From Mucilaginibacter sp. L294 (GTDB lineage: Bacteria > Bacteroidota > Bacteroidia > Sphingobacteriales > Sphingobacteriaceae), in the NCBI RefSeq assembly GCF_001636615.1, contig NZ_LGEK01000046.1:1-38043 (forward strand): a stretch of DNA of 38,043 bases. The letters run 5' to 3'. Every line of letters starts with the position of its first letter. Position 1 is the stretch's first letter. Below, one piece after another: positions 14,215 to 24,072 of this stretch. The translations under genes were made by a program, and so were the position numbers. A model generated the notes under the pieces. It saw only the letters and a list, made by a program, of their open reading frames with translations, ran no database searches and was not told the origin of the DNA.

Positions 14215-16620
14215 CTACTCCGACCGCAAACTCTTCACCGGGTTTGACAAAGCTGCTTTTACCGATTGATAACTCACTGTTAAAAATGCTATAAGCGTAG
14301 CTGTACCGCCTGCAACAACAAATACCCACCATTGTATATTAATACGGAAAGCGAAGTCCTGCAGCCACGTATTCATGGCATACCAGGCAATTGGCGATGA
14401 TATAATGATAGCTATTAATACCAGTTTTATAAAATCGAACGATATTAAACCAACTATACTTACTACACCTGCACCTAATACCTTGCGGATACCAATTTCT
14501 TTGATACGCTGGCGGGTTGAGAAAACAGCCAGTCCAAATAAACCAAGGCACGATATAAAGATGGTTACCACCGTAAATGCTGTAAGTATGCCGCCGGTAC
14601 GTTGGTCGGTTTTGTACATCGCATCAAACTCCTGGTCAAGAAAATGATATTCAAAAGGTGAGTTTGGATAAAATTTGTGCCATTTAGCCTGGATAGCAGC
14701 AACTGTATTAGCTGTGTTTTTGCCCGATGTTTTGACAAGCAATTTACCAAACCAATCATACTCTGGGAACATCACAATAGGCGTAATTTTTTCATGCAGC
14801 GATGCAAAGTTAAAATCTTTAGCTACGGCTTTAATAGTTCCCATACGGCCATTTAAACCTATTTTTTTACCAATGGCCTGCTCAGGCTTCCATCCCATTG
14901 CGGCAACTGCTGTTTCATTCAAAATAAAGCTGTAACGCCTTTTGGCCGAAGCGGTATCCTGCACCTGTTGCTCATCGCCGAGATCAAGATCGGTACCGGC
15001 AACTAATTTAATACCCAACGTTTTGGTAAAACTCTTTTCAACCGGGATGGCAGTAACAGATAAGTTATAATCGGAGTTCTTGCCTTCGGCAACATTAATG
15101 GAGTAACCACCGCCCACATTAACAGGCGAATCATAGCTGGCAGTAGATCCTAAAACGCCCGTTTGCTGGCTTATTTCGGCTTTAAATGATTCTATTTGGC
15201 TGTAAGGCATCCCGCCAATGTCAAGCACTAAAACCTGGTCGCGGTTTATGCCTGTATTAAGGCTTTGTATATAGTGTAACTGATTGCCGGCAATGATGGT
15301 GCTGATGATAAAGAAAACTGATACCACAAACTGAAAAACCACCAGCGATTTGCGCAGCATTACCCCACCCGCTTGTGATGACGCACTGCCCTTAAGTGTA
15401 ATGATAGGTTTAAACGCAGATAAGTATAATGATGGATATGTACCGGCTAATAAGGTGACCAGTACAAATAATGCTGCCAATGCAATTAACAGCCACGATA
15501 GGTTCCAGGTTTGGAAGCTTAACGCCTGACCTGTAAACGTGCTGAATGACGGTAGTAACACCGCCAGCAACGCAATACCTATTGCTATAGAAAACAAAGT
15601 GATGATACCGGCTTCAATAATAAACTGACCGAACAATTGCCCGCGCATTGCCCCCATTACCTTGCGTACACCAATTTCTTTGGCACGTTCTGCAGAGCGG
15701 GCTGTAACCAAATTAAGGAAGTTAACGCAAGCCAATATGAGCAATATTACGGCAACAAGGCCTAAAATGTAAACGTATTTAATATTGCCGGATGGTTCTA
15801 ACCCGTAAGTTGCGGTGGTATACAAATGCACTTTAGTAAGGGGCTCTAAATTAAACCACATCTTATCACCTGACTTTGGCCTATCTTTAATAACGTAATT
15901 GGTCATCTGCTTAGCCACGGCTTCCCTATCGGCGCCGGGTTTTAACAGGATGTATGAGTAATCGTTTGATGAATCCCAGGCGCGGGTTAACGAGCGTGGC
16001 ATCATAGCATAGCTTGCCATCAAATCAAATTTTATTTGAGAGTACTCGGGTACATCTTCAATTACACCGGTAACCATCATGTTGTTCTTTTGGTCAACCT
16101 TCAATATTTTCCCCATAGGGTTATCATCACCAAAATATTTTTTGGCTGTTGATGCCGTAATTACAATTGATGATGAATTTGCTAAAGCAGATGCCGGGTT
16201 ACCATGGATAAACTTAAATGTGAAAATATCAAAGAATGAAGCATCGGCTGCTAACATTTTTTTCTCTTTAAAAAGCTTATCACCAAACTGTACTACAGCA
16301 GCCCGCATGCCAGAATAATTTACAATACGCACACCATCTTCAATATCAGAAAGCTCCTTTTTAAAAACAGGCACGGGGGCGGTTGGTGTTAAAGCTGCGG
16401 TTTTGGCCTCATTATCATCAGCAGATTTGTAGCTGAATGTTAACCTGCTTATCCTGTCGGCATTTACATTAAACCTATCGTAACGTAATTCGTTTATCAG
16501 ATAGGTTGTCAGAAGCAGGAAACAGCAGATCCCTACAGCCAGGCCGGCCATGCTTATTAATGATGTTGTTTTGTTTTGCAGCAGATTGCGCCACGCTGTT
16601 TTTAAATAGTTACGTATCAT
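14215..16620 (-). CDS. MacB/FtsX-type ABC permease P7 (last of seven)
   Basis: This 801-residue protein shows the duplicated plan used by all seven paralogues. TM1 is at about 21-43, followed by a periplasmic MacB-PCD-like domain (about 50-280). TM2-TM4 lie at about 282-304, 336-358 and 375-398, with the FtsX coupling motif ERAKEIGVRKVMGA at 311-324. TM5 is at about 425-446 and a second periplasmic domain runs to about 680. TM6-TM8 follow, with the second coupling motif RQRIKEIGIRKVLGA. It has no nucleotide-binding domain, so it must use a separate ATPase, most likely the one at 11564..12241. By family it would drive mechanotransmission-type export or extraction of a periplasmic or membrane substrate. 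It ends NPVKSLRSE and is followed by the array terminator. It appears intact. Confidence 0.93.
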   Translation of the reverse strand: MIRNYLKTAWRNLLQNKTTSLISMAGLAVGICCFLLLTTYLINELRYDRFNVNADRISRLTFSYKSADDNEAKTAALTPTAPVPVFKKELSDIEDGVRIVNYSGMRAAVVQFGDKLFKEKKMLAADASFFDIFTFKFIHGNPASALANSSSIVITASTAKKYFGDDNPMGKILKVDQKNNMMVTGVIEDVPEYSQIKFDLMASYAMMPRSLTRAWDSSNDYSYILLKPGADREAVAKQMTNYVIKDRPKSGDKMWFNLEPLTKVHLYTTATYGLEPSGNIKYVYILGLVAVILLILACVNFLNLVTARSAERAKEIGVRKVMGAMRGQLFGQFIIEAGIITLFSIAIGIALLAVLLPSFSTFTGQALSFQTWNLSWLLIALAALFVLVTLLAGTYPSLYLSAFKPIITLKGSASSQAGGVMLRKSLVVFQFVVSVFFIISTIIAGNQLHYIQSLNTGINRDQVLVLDIGGMPYSQIESFKAEISQQTGVLGSTASYDSPVNVGGGYSINVAEGKNSDYNLSVTAIPVEKSFTKTLGIKLVAGTDLDLGDEQQVQDTASAKRRYSFILNETAVAAMGWKPEQAIGKKIGLNGRMGTIKAVAKDFNFASLHEKITPIVMFPEYDWFGKLLVKTSGKNTANTVAAIQAKWHKFYPNSPFEYHFLDQEFDAMYKTDQRTGGILTAFTVVTIFISCLGLFGLAVFSTRQRIKEIGIRKVLGAGVVSIVGLISFDFIKLVLIAIIISSPIAWYAMNTWLQDFAFRINIQWWVFVVAGGTATLIAFLTVSYQSVKAALSNPVKSLRSE

Positions 16621-16677
16621 AATTATGGAAATTCTAAATGCTAAACTCTAAATTCTAAAGCCTCCGATTAACTAACA
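16621..16677 (-). repeat. P6-P7 spacer with TTTAGA-type short tandem repeats
   Basis: On the minus strand the spacer carries TTTAGAATTTAGAGTTTAGC and then another TTTAGAATTT just before the P7 ATG: imperfect 7-8-bp units of TTTAGAR. A similar block precedes P2 (28979..29046), and looser versions precede P5 and P6. It may be a remnant of the duplications that built the array, or an A/U-rich, unstructured translation-initiation region. Confidence 0.55.
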
Positions 16678-19131
16678 TTACTCCGAGCGCAAACTCTTCA
16701 CCGGGTTTGCCAGCGCGGCTTTTAACGCCTGCGAACCAATGGTTATAAGACCTATAAATATGGCGATAGTTGCCGTGTAGGCAAATATTGTCCAGTCGAT
16801 ATCCTTACGGTAGGCAAATGCCTGCAGCCATTTATTCATCAGCCACCATGCAATTGGCGATGCAATAATAACAGAGGCGATGATGAGCTTTAAAAAATCG
16901 ACCGATAGTAACGATACGATGGTTTTTACACTTGCGCCTAACACTTTGCGTACACCAATTTCTTTGGTGCGCTGTTCTGCGCTAAAGGCGGCCAGGCCAA
17001 ACAAGCCAAGGCACGATATTAAGATAGCTACAACTGTAAAATAACTTACTATACCGGCAAGGCGGGTATCGGCCTGGTAATTCTTCTGAAAATCATCATC
17101 CATAAAGGTGTAATCAAATGGATCGTTCGGGTCATACTTTTTCCAGCTGGCTTCAATTGTTTTTAACATGGAAGCCATGTTACCTTGCTTGGCGTGTATC
17201 ACCATGTAATTATAGCCTCCGGTATTTAGCAAAAAACCGTATGGCGTTACCGGCAAGTGCAGGTCTTCGTAATGAAAATCTTTTACCACACCAACAATAG
17301 TATATGCGGTTGTATTTCCCTGGTAATTATTCTGTATCTTTTTGTTAATGGCGTTTTGGGCGCTTCCAAAACCATATTCTTTAGCCGCTTTTTCGTTTAT
17401 AATGATATTGACATTGGTGTCCGCTCCAAATGCAGGTGAAAACAAACGACCAGCAACTGGTTTGATATCCAGTGTTTGTAAAAAGTTATTGTCTACATAG
17501 TTTAAGCGCGTACGACGGCCCTCTGCTGTTGTTTGCCCTTCGCGGTATAACAGGTTATCGCTTGGGTTAAATACACCCGGGTAATACGCCGATGCGCCAA
17601 TCGAGGCTACCTGGCTGTTTTGTTGCAGATCAGCTTTCATGGCCGCATAAGCTGCTTTGGCATTAGCAGTGCGCAAAGGCAATACTATCTGCTGGTCTTT
17701 TGCAAAACCCAGATCGGCGGTGCGCATAAAATTCATTTGCCTTGCTATAACAACTGATGCCACGATAAGCACTACCGAAATAATAAACTGGAAAACAACC
17801 AAACCCTTACGCACGGCCACAACAGCCAGCGAGTTTGTTAATTTGCCCTTTAACACTTTTACAGGGTTAAAGGATGAAAGATAGAATGCGGGATAACTGC
17901 CCGCAAGCACACCTGTGATAAGCGCCATTAGCAAGAATTCGAAAAATAGCACTGTATCCTTATCGGCAGACAGGGTGATATTCTTATCGGCTAACTGGTT
18001 AAATAAAGGCAGTAATATTAAGGTGATCACTATAGCAAATACAAACGCTATCAATGTCATCAAAACAGATTCGCCCAGAAACTGCCTGATCAGGGTTGAT
18101 TTCTCGGCCCCCAACACCTTACGCACGCCAACCTCTGACGAGCGTTTTGATGAACGGGCGGTAGACAGGTTCATGAAATTAATGCAGGCGATGATCAGGG
18201 TAAAAGCTGCAATGGAGAATAGTACGTATAAATAGGTTTTGCTTGCAGGCGCGGTTACATTACTTTCTACCTCGCTGCTCAGGTGAATATCGCGCAGGGC
18301 AAGTAAGGATTGTTCTTTCTGAAAGCCCATGTTCTTAAGGTCCTTACCGGCGTACTTATCAATAAATGTAGGCAGCTTGGCCTGTAACGTTGCCGGGCTT
18401 GTGCCCGGTTTAAGCAACAGGTAGGTATAAAACATGTTGTTGCTGGCGTAATCATTACCCTGCCTTTTTATAAAACCTTCCATAGAGCCACCTGCTACCG
18501 AAAGGAAAAAATTTGCACTGATGTGTGATGGTACTTTTCCATCATCAAATACTCCGGTTATGGTATAATCCTGCTCGCCGTTGGTATTGCTATTAACATG
18601 GATGACCTTGCTTAATGCAGGCTGGTTGCCAAAAAGCTTTTCGGCTAATTTTTTTGATACAACGATGGTACGCGGATTGGTTAACGCGTTTGCGACATTA
18701 CCCTCGGTAAAGTTATAAGTGAATATTTTAAAGAAGGACTGGTCGGCCAGGAAACCGTTTTGCTCAAGCAGTGATTTGCGCTCGCCGTTTGCAGGGTTAT
18801 ATTGTATAATGGTTTTATCGTCAATAAAAAGCTTTAGCAGCCGGGCGGTCTCTACCACTTCAGGATACTCCTGCTTTAAAGCACCGGCCATTGGTGCTGG
18901 CGTGTTTGGCATTTTCATGCGTTTACTGCCATTTTGCACAAAAGCAGTTATTACCTGGTAAACATTTGGCGCATTTTTGTGCTGACTATCGAAACTGGTT
19001 TCATAATTCAGGTACAATGCTATCAGCATACAGCACGCCAGCCCTACCGATAAACCAAATATATTGATGAATGAGAAGAACTTGTTCTTCATCATGTTAC
19101 GCCATCCTATTTTGAAATAATTTTTGATCAT
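16678..19131 (-). CDS. MacB/FtsX-type ABC permease P6
   Basis: At 817 residues this is the longest of the seven. TM1 (FSFINIFGLSVGLACCMLIA) is at about residues 19-42. The first coupling motif reads SKRSSEVGVRKVLGAEKSTL, diverging from the usual xRAKEVG in its first half. The second is EQRTKEIGVRKVLGA, after TM6 (ISCLGLFGLAAFSAEQR). The internal post-TM4 motif is SSFNPVKVLKGKL and the end is ALANPVKSLRSE. The extra length is in the first periplasmic domain (residues about 90-250; NPANGERKSLLEQNGF and NTNGEQDYTITG have no equivalent length in neighbours). It is preceded by an 83-bp spacer and followed by a 57-bp one. The reading frame is undamaged. The partner ATPase must be supplied in trans. 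Confidence 0.93.
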   Translation of the reverse strand: MIKNYFKIGWRNMMKNKFFSFINIFGLSVGLACCMLIALYLNYETSFDSQHKNAPNVYQVITAFVQNGSKRMKMPNTPAPMAGALKQEYPEVVETARLLKLFIDDKTIIQYNPANGERKSLLEQNGFLADQSFFKIFTYNFTEGNVANALTNPRTIVVSKKLAEKLFGNQPALSKVIHVNSNTNGEQDYTITGVFDDGKVPSHISANFFLSVAGGSMEGFIKRQGNDYASNNMFYTYLLLKPGTSPATLQAKLPTFIDKYAGKDLKNMGFQKEQSLLALRDIHLSSEVESNVTAPASKTYLYVLFSIAAFTLIIACINFMNLSTARSSKRSSEVGVRKVLGAEKSTLIRQFLGESVLMTLIAFVFAIVITLILLPLFNQLADKNITLSADKDTVLFFEFLLMALITGVLAGSYPAFYLSSFNPVKVLKGKLTNSLAVVAVRKGLVVFQFIISVVLIVASVVIARQMNFMRTADLGFAKDQQIVLPLRTANAKAAYAAMKADLQQNSQVASIGASAYYPGVFNPSDNLLYREGQTTAEGRRTRLNYVDNNFLQTLDIKPVAGRLFSPAFGADTNVNIIINEKAAKEYGFGSAQNAINKKIQNNYQGNTTAYTIVGVVKDFHYEDLHLPVTPYGFLLNTGGYNYMVIHAKQGNMASMLKTIEASWKKYDPNDPFDYTFMDDDFQKNYQADTRLAGIVSYFTVVAILISCLGLFGLAAFSAEQRTKEIGVRKVLGASVKTIVSLLSVDFLKLIIASVIIASPIAWWLMNKWLQAFAYRKDIDWTIFAYTATIAIFIGLITIGSQALKAALANPVKSLRSE

Positions 19132-19214
19132 AACACTAAATCTTAATCCTTAAAACGTACCACCTTTATTTTGTAGACGATGAAACCGGAACATACGTTA
19201 CAGTTTCATTATCA

Positions 19215-21581
19215 TCATTCGCTCCTTAAACTTTTAACCGGGTTGGCTATGGCTGCTTTTATAGCCTGGTAGCTGATGGTTAAAAGCGTTATGGTAATTG
19301 CCGCTACGGCCGATATGATAAATACCCCCGGGCCAATTGTTATGCGGTAGGTGTATTTATTAAGCCAGTTTTGTAAAAAATACAATGCTATGGGCGATGC
19401 TATAACACAACTAATCACTACCAGTAACACAAAATCTTTTGATAGAAGCAACCAAACCTGTGCTACAGTTGCGCCCAGTACTTTACGTACCCCAATCTCT
19501 TTTGTACGTTGTTCTGCAACGTAAGCTGCCAGGCCAAATAAACCAAGGCACGATATAAATATGGCAAGGCCTGCAAATATACCAGCCAGCTTACCTACCA
19601 ATAATTCAAGATTAAACTTTTGGTTATAGTCGTCATCAACAAAACGATAAGCAAAGGGGCTTGCAGGGCTATAGCTATTGAATATTGCACTAACCTTTTC
19701 AATAGCCTCGTGGGTATTCATACCCGGCGATAAGCGGTAAATAATATTGCCACCGCCATCAAAGAAGAAAAGGCTCGGATCTGCCGCCTGGAAAGGAGAA
19801 TCCATCAGGGCATCTTTTACCACACCTATAATGTTCATTTTCCGGCCAAATTTAGTAAGGGTTTGTCCTACCGGGTTGGTTAATCTCAGACGCTTAACCC
19901 CAGCCTCGTTTAATATTACATTTGAACTGTCGGCTTTTGCGTTCCCAATAAAATCATGCCCTTCTTTTAATTGCATGCCAAGGGTTTTAAAATAATCTTC
20001 AGATACTGCTATCATCCCCATCTCTACTGTTTCGCCCGGGTTTTTGCCAGGAAAATTATCTACATCGCTATGCCAGTTAATACCCGTTGCAGTACTTGAT
20101 GATGTGGTGATAGAGGCTACCGCGCCGCTTTGCAAAAGGGCGTGTTTTATAGCCACGGCATTCGCGTTGATATCATCATTAGTGGTACTGGTAACCAGGC
20201 GGTTTGTTGCGTAACCGGTAGGCCTGTTTTTAGCATGCTGTATTTGCTGATAAATAATTACAGTACTGATAATCAAAACAATTGAACAGCTAAACTGCAC
20301 AATAACCAAAGCCTTGCGCGATAAAGCTGCCCCCCTTGCTGTTTGTATAGTGCCTTTTAAAACCTGTACCGGGTTAAATGATGAAAGATAAAACGCAGGG
20401 CGGCTACCGGCTATAATAGCTGTGCTAAAGGTACAACCCAGTGTAATAAGCCAAAACCAACCGCTTGTATAAGGCAGGAAGATACTGGTACCGGCAAGCG
20501 TGTTAAATGATGATAACGCCAATAAAACAATTACTATGGCAAACAAAAAAGCCACAAAAGTAACCAGCACCGATTCTGTTAAGAATTGCAATATCAGTTG
20601 CTTACGTTGCGAACCTATGGCCTTACGGATGCCCACCTCGCGGGCACGTTTCTCTGACCGGGCGGTGGTTAGGTTGATGAAGTTGATACAGGCTATCATC
20701 AATACCAGTATGCCAATAATACTGAAAATGCGTACATATTCTATAAAACCGCCAGAGGCTTTGCCGTTAGTGTAGGTGTTGTAAAGGTGCCAATCCTGTA
20801 TTGGCTGCATAATAACGTCGGAGTTTTTAGCATTAAGGTTATCCTCATATTGCTCCATGTTTTTAATTTTGGGAGCAAGTTGGCTGTATTTGATACCATC
20901 CTTAAGTTTTGCAAAAAGTTCAAAGCCGTTGTTGCCGAAACTTTGCTTACGTGCCGCCTTTACACCCGGGTCAACAATTTCAAAGTAGCTGAACGGGATA
21001 ATGTAATTTAATGCCAGTGATGAGTTAGCCGGCAGGTCTTTAATAATACCGGTAACTTTTAAATTGTTCTTATTATCCACCTTCACCATTTGGTTCATGG
21101 CGTTTTTGCTGCCAAACAAAGCTTTAGCGGTCGATTCTGTTAATACAATTGAATATGGATCTTTTAATCCATCGGCATTGCCTTCAATAAATGGGAAGCT
21201 AAAGATCTTAAAAAAATCAGCTCCCGCTTGTTTACCGGTTAACAGCAATTTGGTATTGCCAACCATTAAACCATGCTCACGGCCTCCATCGGTTTCGGCA
21301 ACGTATTCTATTTCGGGGTAATTGTTGCGAAGAGCGTCGGCCAGTTTAAGCGATGTACTGCTAAAGGTAAGTGTATCGCCATTGCTGTTAAAATTACGCC
21401 TTACCTGGTACGATTGCCCGTAATTTGGTAAATACTTATCGAAAGAATATTGGTAATTAACCCACAATCCTATCAATAATGCTACCGCCATACCGGCTGC
21501 AAGCCCCATAATATTTATAGCGCTGTAAACCTTGTTATTGGTAAGGTTGCGCCAGGCAATTTTAAAGTTGTTTTTTAACAT
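19215..21581 (-). CDS. MacB/FtsX-type ABC permease P5
   Basis: At 788 residues this is the shortest of the seven. TM1 is YSAINIMGLAAGMAVALLIG. The first coupling motif is EKRAREVGIRKAIGSQRKQL (Ala-Ile instead of the common Val-Leu) and the second EQRTKEIGVRKVLGATVAQV. The post-TM4 motif is SSFNPVQVLKGTI and the C-terminus AIANPVKSLRSE. The first periplasmic domain is divergent from the other copies (NFNSNGDTLTFSSTSLKLAD), so substrate or partner contacts may differ. The upstream spacer (70 bp) has loose TTTAGA units. Confidence 0.93.
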   Translation of the reverse strand: MLKNNFKIAWRNLTNNKVYSAINIMGLAAGMAVALLIGLWVNYQYSFDKYLPNYGQSYQVRRNFNSNGDTLTFSSTSLKLADALRNNYPEIEYVAETDGGREHGLMVGNTKLLLTGKQAGADFFKIFSFPFIEGNADGLKDPYSIVLTESTAKALFGSKNAMNQMVKVDNKNNLKVTGIIKDLPANSSLALNYIIPFSYFEIVDPGVKAARKQSFGNNGFELFAKLKDGIKYSQLAPKIKNMEQYEDNLNAKNSDVIMQPIQDWHLYNTYTNGKASGGFIEYVRIFSIIGILVLMIACINFINLTTARSEKRAREVGIRKAIGSQRKQLILQFLTESVLVTFVAFLFAIVIVLLALSSFNTLAGTSIFLPYTSGWFWLITLGCTFSTAIIAGSRPAFYLSSFNPVQVLKGTIQTARGAALSRKALVIVQFSCSIVLIISTVIIYQQIQHAKNRPTGYATNRLVTSTTNDDINANAVAIKHALLQSGAVASITTSSSTATGINWHSDVDNFPGKNPGETVEMGMIAVSEDYFKTLGMQLKEGHDFIGNAKADSSNVILNEAGVKRLRLTNPVGQTLTKFGRKMNIIGVVKDALMDSPFQAADPSLFFFDGGGNIIYRLSPGMNTHEAIEKVSAIFNSYSPASPFAYRFVDDDYNQKFNLELLVGKLAGIFAGLAIFISCLGLFGLAAYVAEQRTKEIGVRKVLGATVAQVWLLLSKDFVLLVVISCVIASPIALYFLQNWLNKYTYRITIGPGVFIISAVAAITITLLTISYQAIKAAIANPVKSLRSE

Positions 21582-21651
21582 GGTATTAAAATTTCTAAAA
21601 GCTTAATCTTAAAATCTAAATTGAATCACTAATCAGTAACTCAATAAACTA

Positions 21652-24036
21652 CTACTCACTTCTAAGGCTTTTTACCGGGTTGGCTATAGCCGCTTTTATT
21701 GCCTGGAAACTGATGGTTCCAAGCGCTACAACCATAGCCAGTATACCAGATACTGCGAAAACCCACCATTGTATATCAATACGGTACGCAAAATCAAGCA
21801 GCCACTTGTGCATAAAATACCAGGCTACAGGCGTCGCAATCAAAAAAGAGATCCCTACCAGTTTCATAAAATCAATTGAAAGCATGTTTACAATGCCCGG
21901 TGTAGAAGCACCTAATACCTTGCGGATCCCGATCTCGCGGGTGCGCTGATAAGTGCTATATGATGCCAGGCCTAACAAACCAAGGCATGATATAGCTATA
22001 GCCAGTATAGCAAAGTTGAAGAATAGCTTCCCAAAACGCTGCTCGGCACGGTATTGCCTGTCGAAAAATTCATCTAAAAAGTAATAGCTAAACGGCCTGT
22101 TTGGGATAACTTCTTTCCATTTAGTTTCAATAGCTGCGAGTGTTGCGGGTAGGTTTTTAGCATCAACTTTTATTGATACCAGGTCAAGGGCGCGCATTTC
22201 AACACGCATACTTAAAGGTTTTATTTTTTCCTGTAATGATCGGAAGTGAAAATCTTTCATTACACCTATAATCTTACCCTCGCGGCCCCATTGTTTAAAG
22301 CGCCTGCCGATGGCTTCCTGCGGCGAACTGTAACCAAATAGTTTTACCGCCTCTTCGTTTAATATCATGGCCTGCGAGGTATCGGTCAACATAAAATCGC
22401 GCGAGAACGGCCTGCCAGCTACTATTTTAATTTTAAACTGGTTCAGGTAGTCAAAATCAACAAAATACAGGTCGAGGTTAGCTATCTGCAGGTCGCCTTT
22501 TTTGTTCTCTATCTCTGAGTAGGCACCGCTGTTACCACCACCCGGAACGCTTGATGACAGGGCTACAGATTTAACGCCCGGTATTGACCTGACAGATTGC
22601 TGGAATGCATCTTTACCTGCATCGCTATTGGTATTTATCACTACCATTTGGTCTTTTGAGAAACCAAGATCGCGGTTACGCATAAAGTCCATCTGGTTGT
22701 ATACGATAATGGTACCGATTATAAGAGCGATAGAGATACTAAATTGTGCTACCACAAGGCTTTTGCGTAATAAATTACCCTTAGTACCTGTAGAGAACCT
22801 ACCCTTTAAAACCATAACCGGTTTAAAAGATGATAATACCATAGCCGGGTATATACCTGCCAAAAAGCCAATAGCTACAGATATACCAAACAGGATAAGC
22901 ACATTGGAGATGTTTGAGAAGATACCCGGACTAACGATTTTACCCGACAACTGGTTAAACAGCGGTAATAACAATACAGATAGTATAATGGTAACCACAA
23001 ATGCTATTAAACACAGTATTACCGATTCGCCAATGAACTGGCTGGCCAGTTCGCCTTTTAAAGCGCCTACCACTTTACGTATGCCTACTTCTTTAGCGCG
23101 CTCTACAGAACGGGCTGTAGTTAAATTTATAAAGTTTATACAGGCTATTACCAATATAAATACGGCTACGATACTAAAAATATAAACATTGCTGATGCTG
23201 CCAACTTCCTGGCCCCCTCTTTTACTGTGCAGGTAAACATCTTTTAAAGGTTCCAAAAATAAGGTAGCAAACATTTGCGATTTGCGGCTTTGTTCGCCGT
23301 TGCGTTTTTCCATAAACGCCGGGAATTTTGATTGCAGGGCTTTTGCATTTACACCCGGTTTTAATAACAGATAGCTTGTTGCGCCATAATTGCCCCATTG
23401 CTCCTCTACGCCTTTATTAAACCTTTGTGTAAGCGTTACCATAGAAATAAGCATATCTGCTTTTATCTGTGAGTTTTCAGGCATGTCCTTCATTACACCT
23501 GTTACCAGGGCAGGGATAGCATCACCTGTTAATAGTACAGTTTGGCCAACGGGGTCGGTATCACCAAAATATTTTTTAGCGGCAGTTTGAGAAAATATGA
23601 TGCTTGCCTGTGCTGTTAATGCTGTTTGTGGGTTGCCTTTTAACAGTTTAAAATCAAACACTTTAAAAAAGGTTGAATCAGCAAAAAGTGTCCTCTCCTC
23701 CTGGAATTTAACGTTCCCTTTTCTTACCAAAAAACTGCCGCCGCTTACGCGCGTAAAGGCTTCTATTTCCGGAAAATCAGTCTTTAAGTTTGGTGCAAAT
23801 GCCCACGAGGTAACATCAGTATTGATGGTTTCTGATGGGGTTTTAATGTCGGTAACCACGCGATAAATACGATCGGCCTTGGTATGGAACTTATCGTAAC
23901 TCAACTCAAAAGTTACGTACATAAATATGAAGAAGCAGGCCGTAATACCTACCGAAAGGCCAGTAATATTAATGAACGAAAATACGCGGTGCCTCCAAAG
24001 ATTACGTAAGGCTATTTTAAAGTGATTTTTTAACAT
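21652..24036 (-). CDS. MacB/FtsX-type ABC permease P4
   Basis: This is a 794-residue permease. TM1 (FSFINITGLSVGITACFFIF) is followed by a periplasmic domain with KIKTPSETINTDVT-like content unlike its neighbours. Coupling motifs are VERAKEVGIRKVVGALKGEL and YQRTREIGIRKVLGASTPGI; TM6 reads ISCLGLLGLASYS (Leu-Leu where most copies have Leu-Phe or Leu-Tyr). The post-TM4 motif is SSFKPVMVLKGRF and the end is AIANPVKSLRSE. The gap to the preceding gene P3 is the shortest of the array (36 bp), consistent with one long mRNA. Confidence 0.93.
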   Translation of the reverse strand: MLKNHFKIALRNLWRHRVFSFINITGLSVGITACFFIFMYVTFELSYDKFHTKADRIYRVVTDIKTPSETINTDVTSWAFAPNLKTDFPEIEAFTRVSGGSFLVRKGNVKFQEERTLFADSTFFKVFDFKLLKGNPQTALTAQASIIFSQTAAKKYFGDTDPVGQTVLLTGDAIPALVTGVMKDMPENSQIKADMLISMVTLTQRFNKGVEEQWGNYGATSYLLLKPGVNAKALQSKFPAFMEKRNGEQSRKSQMFATLFLEPLKDVYLHSKRGGQEVGSISNVYIFSIVAVFILVIACINFINLTTARSVERAKEVGIRKVVGALKGELASQFIGESVILCLIAFVVTIILSVLLLPLFNQLSGKIVSPGIFSNISNVLILFGISVAIGFLAGIYPAMVLSSFKPVMVLKGRFSTGTKGNLLRKSLVVAQFSISIALIIGTIIVYNQMDFMRNRDLGFSKDQMVVINTNSDAGKDAFQQSVRSIPGVKSVALSSSVPGGGNSGAYSEIENKKGDLQIANLDLYFVDFDYLNQFKIKIVAGRPFSRDFMLTDTSQAMILNEEAVKLFGYSSPQEAIGRRFKQWGREGKIIGVMKDFHFRSLQEKIKPLSMRVEMRALDLVSIKVDAKNLPATLAAIETKWKEVIPNRPFSYYFLDEFFDRQYRAEQRFGKLFFNFAILAIAISCLGLLGLASYSTYQRTREIGIRKVLGASTPGIVNMLSIDFMKLVGISFLIATPVAWYFMHKWLLDFAYRIDIQWWVFAVSGILAMVVALGTISFQAIKAAIANPVKSLRSE

Positions 24037-24072
24037 GATGGTTTTGGTCTGTATCTTTTTAATAATAAATTA

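Noticed and set aside
19180..19209. Inverted repeat ATGAAAC...GTTTCAT with a 16-nt loop in the P5-P6 spacer
   Set aside because: The 7-bp A/T-rich stem with a long loop is near chance expectation and has no T-run; not supported as a terminator or operator.
22628..23185. Long plus-strand open frame (185 codons) opposite permease P4
   Set aside because: It is antisense to a well-conserved permease and its translation has no domain character; similar shadow frames lie opposite every permease.
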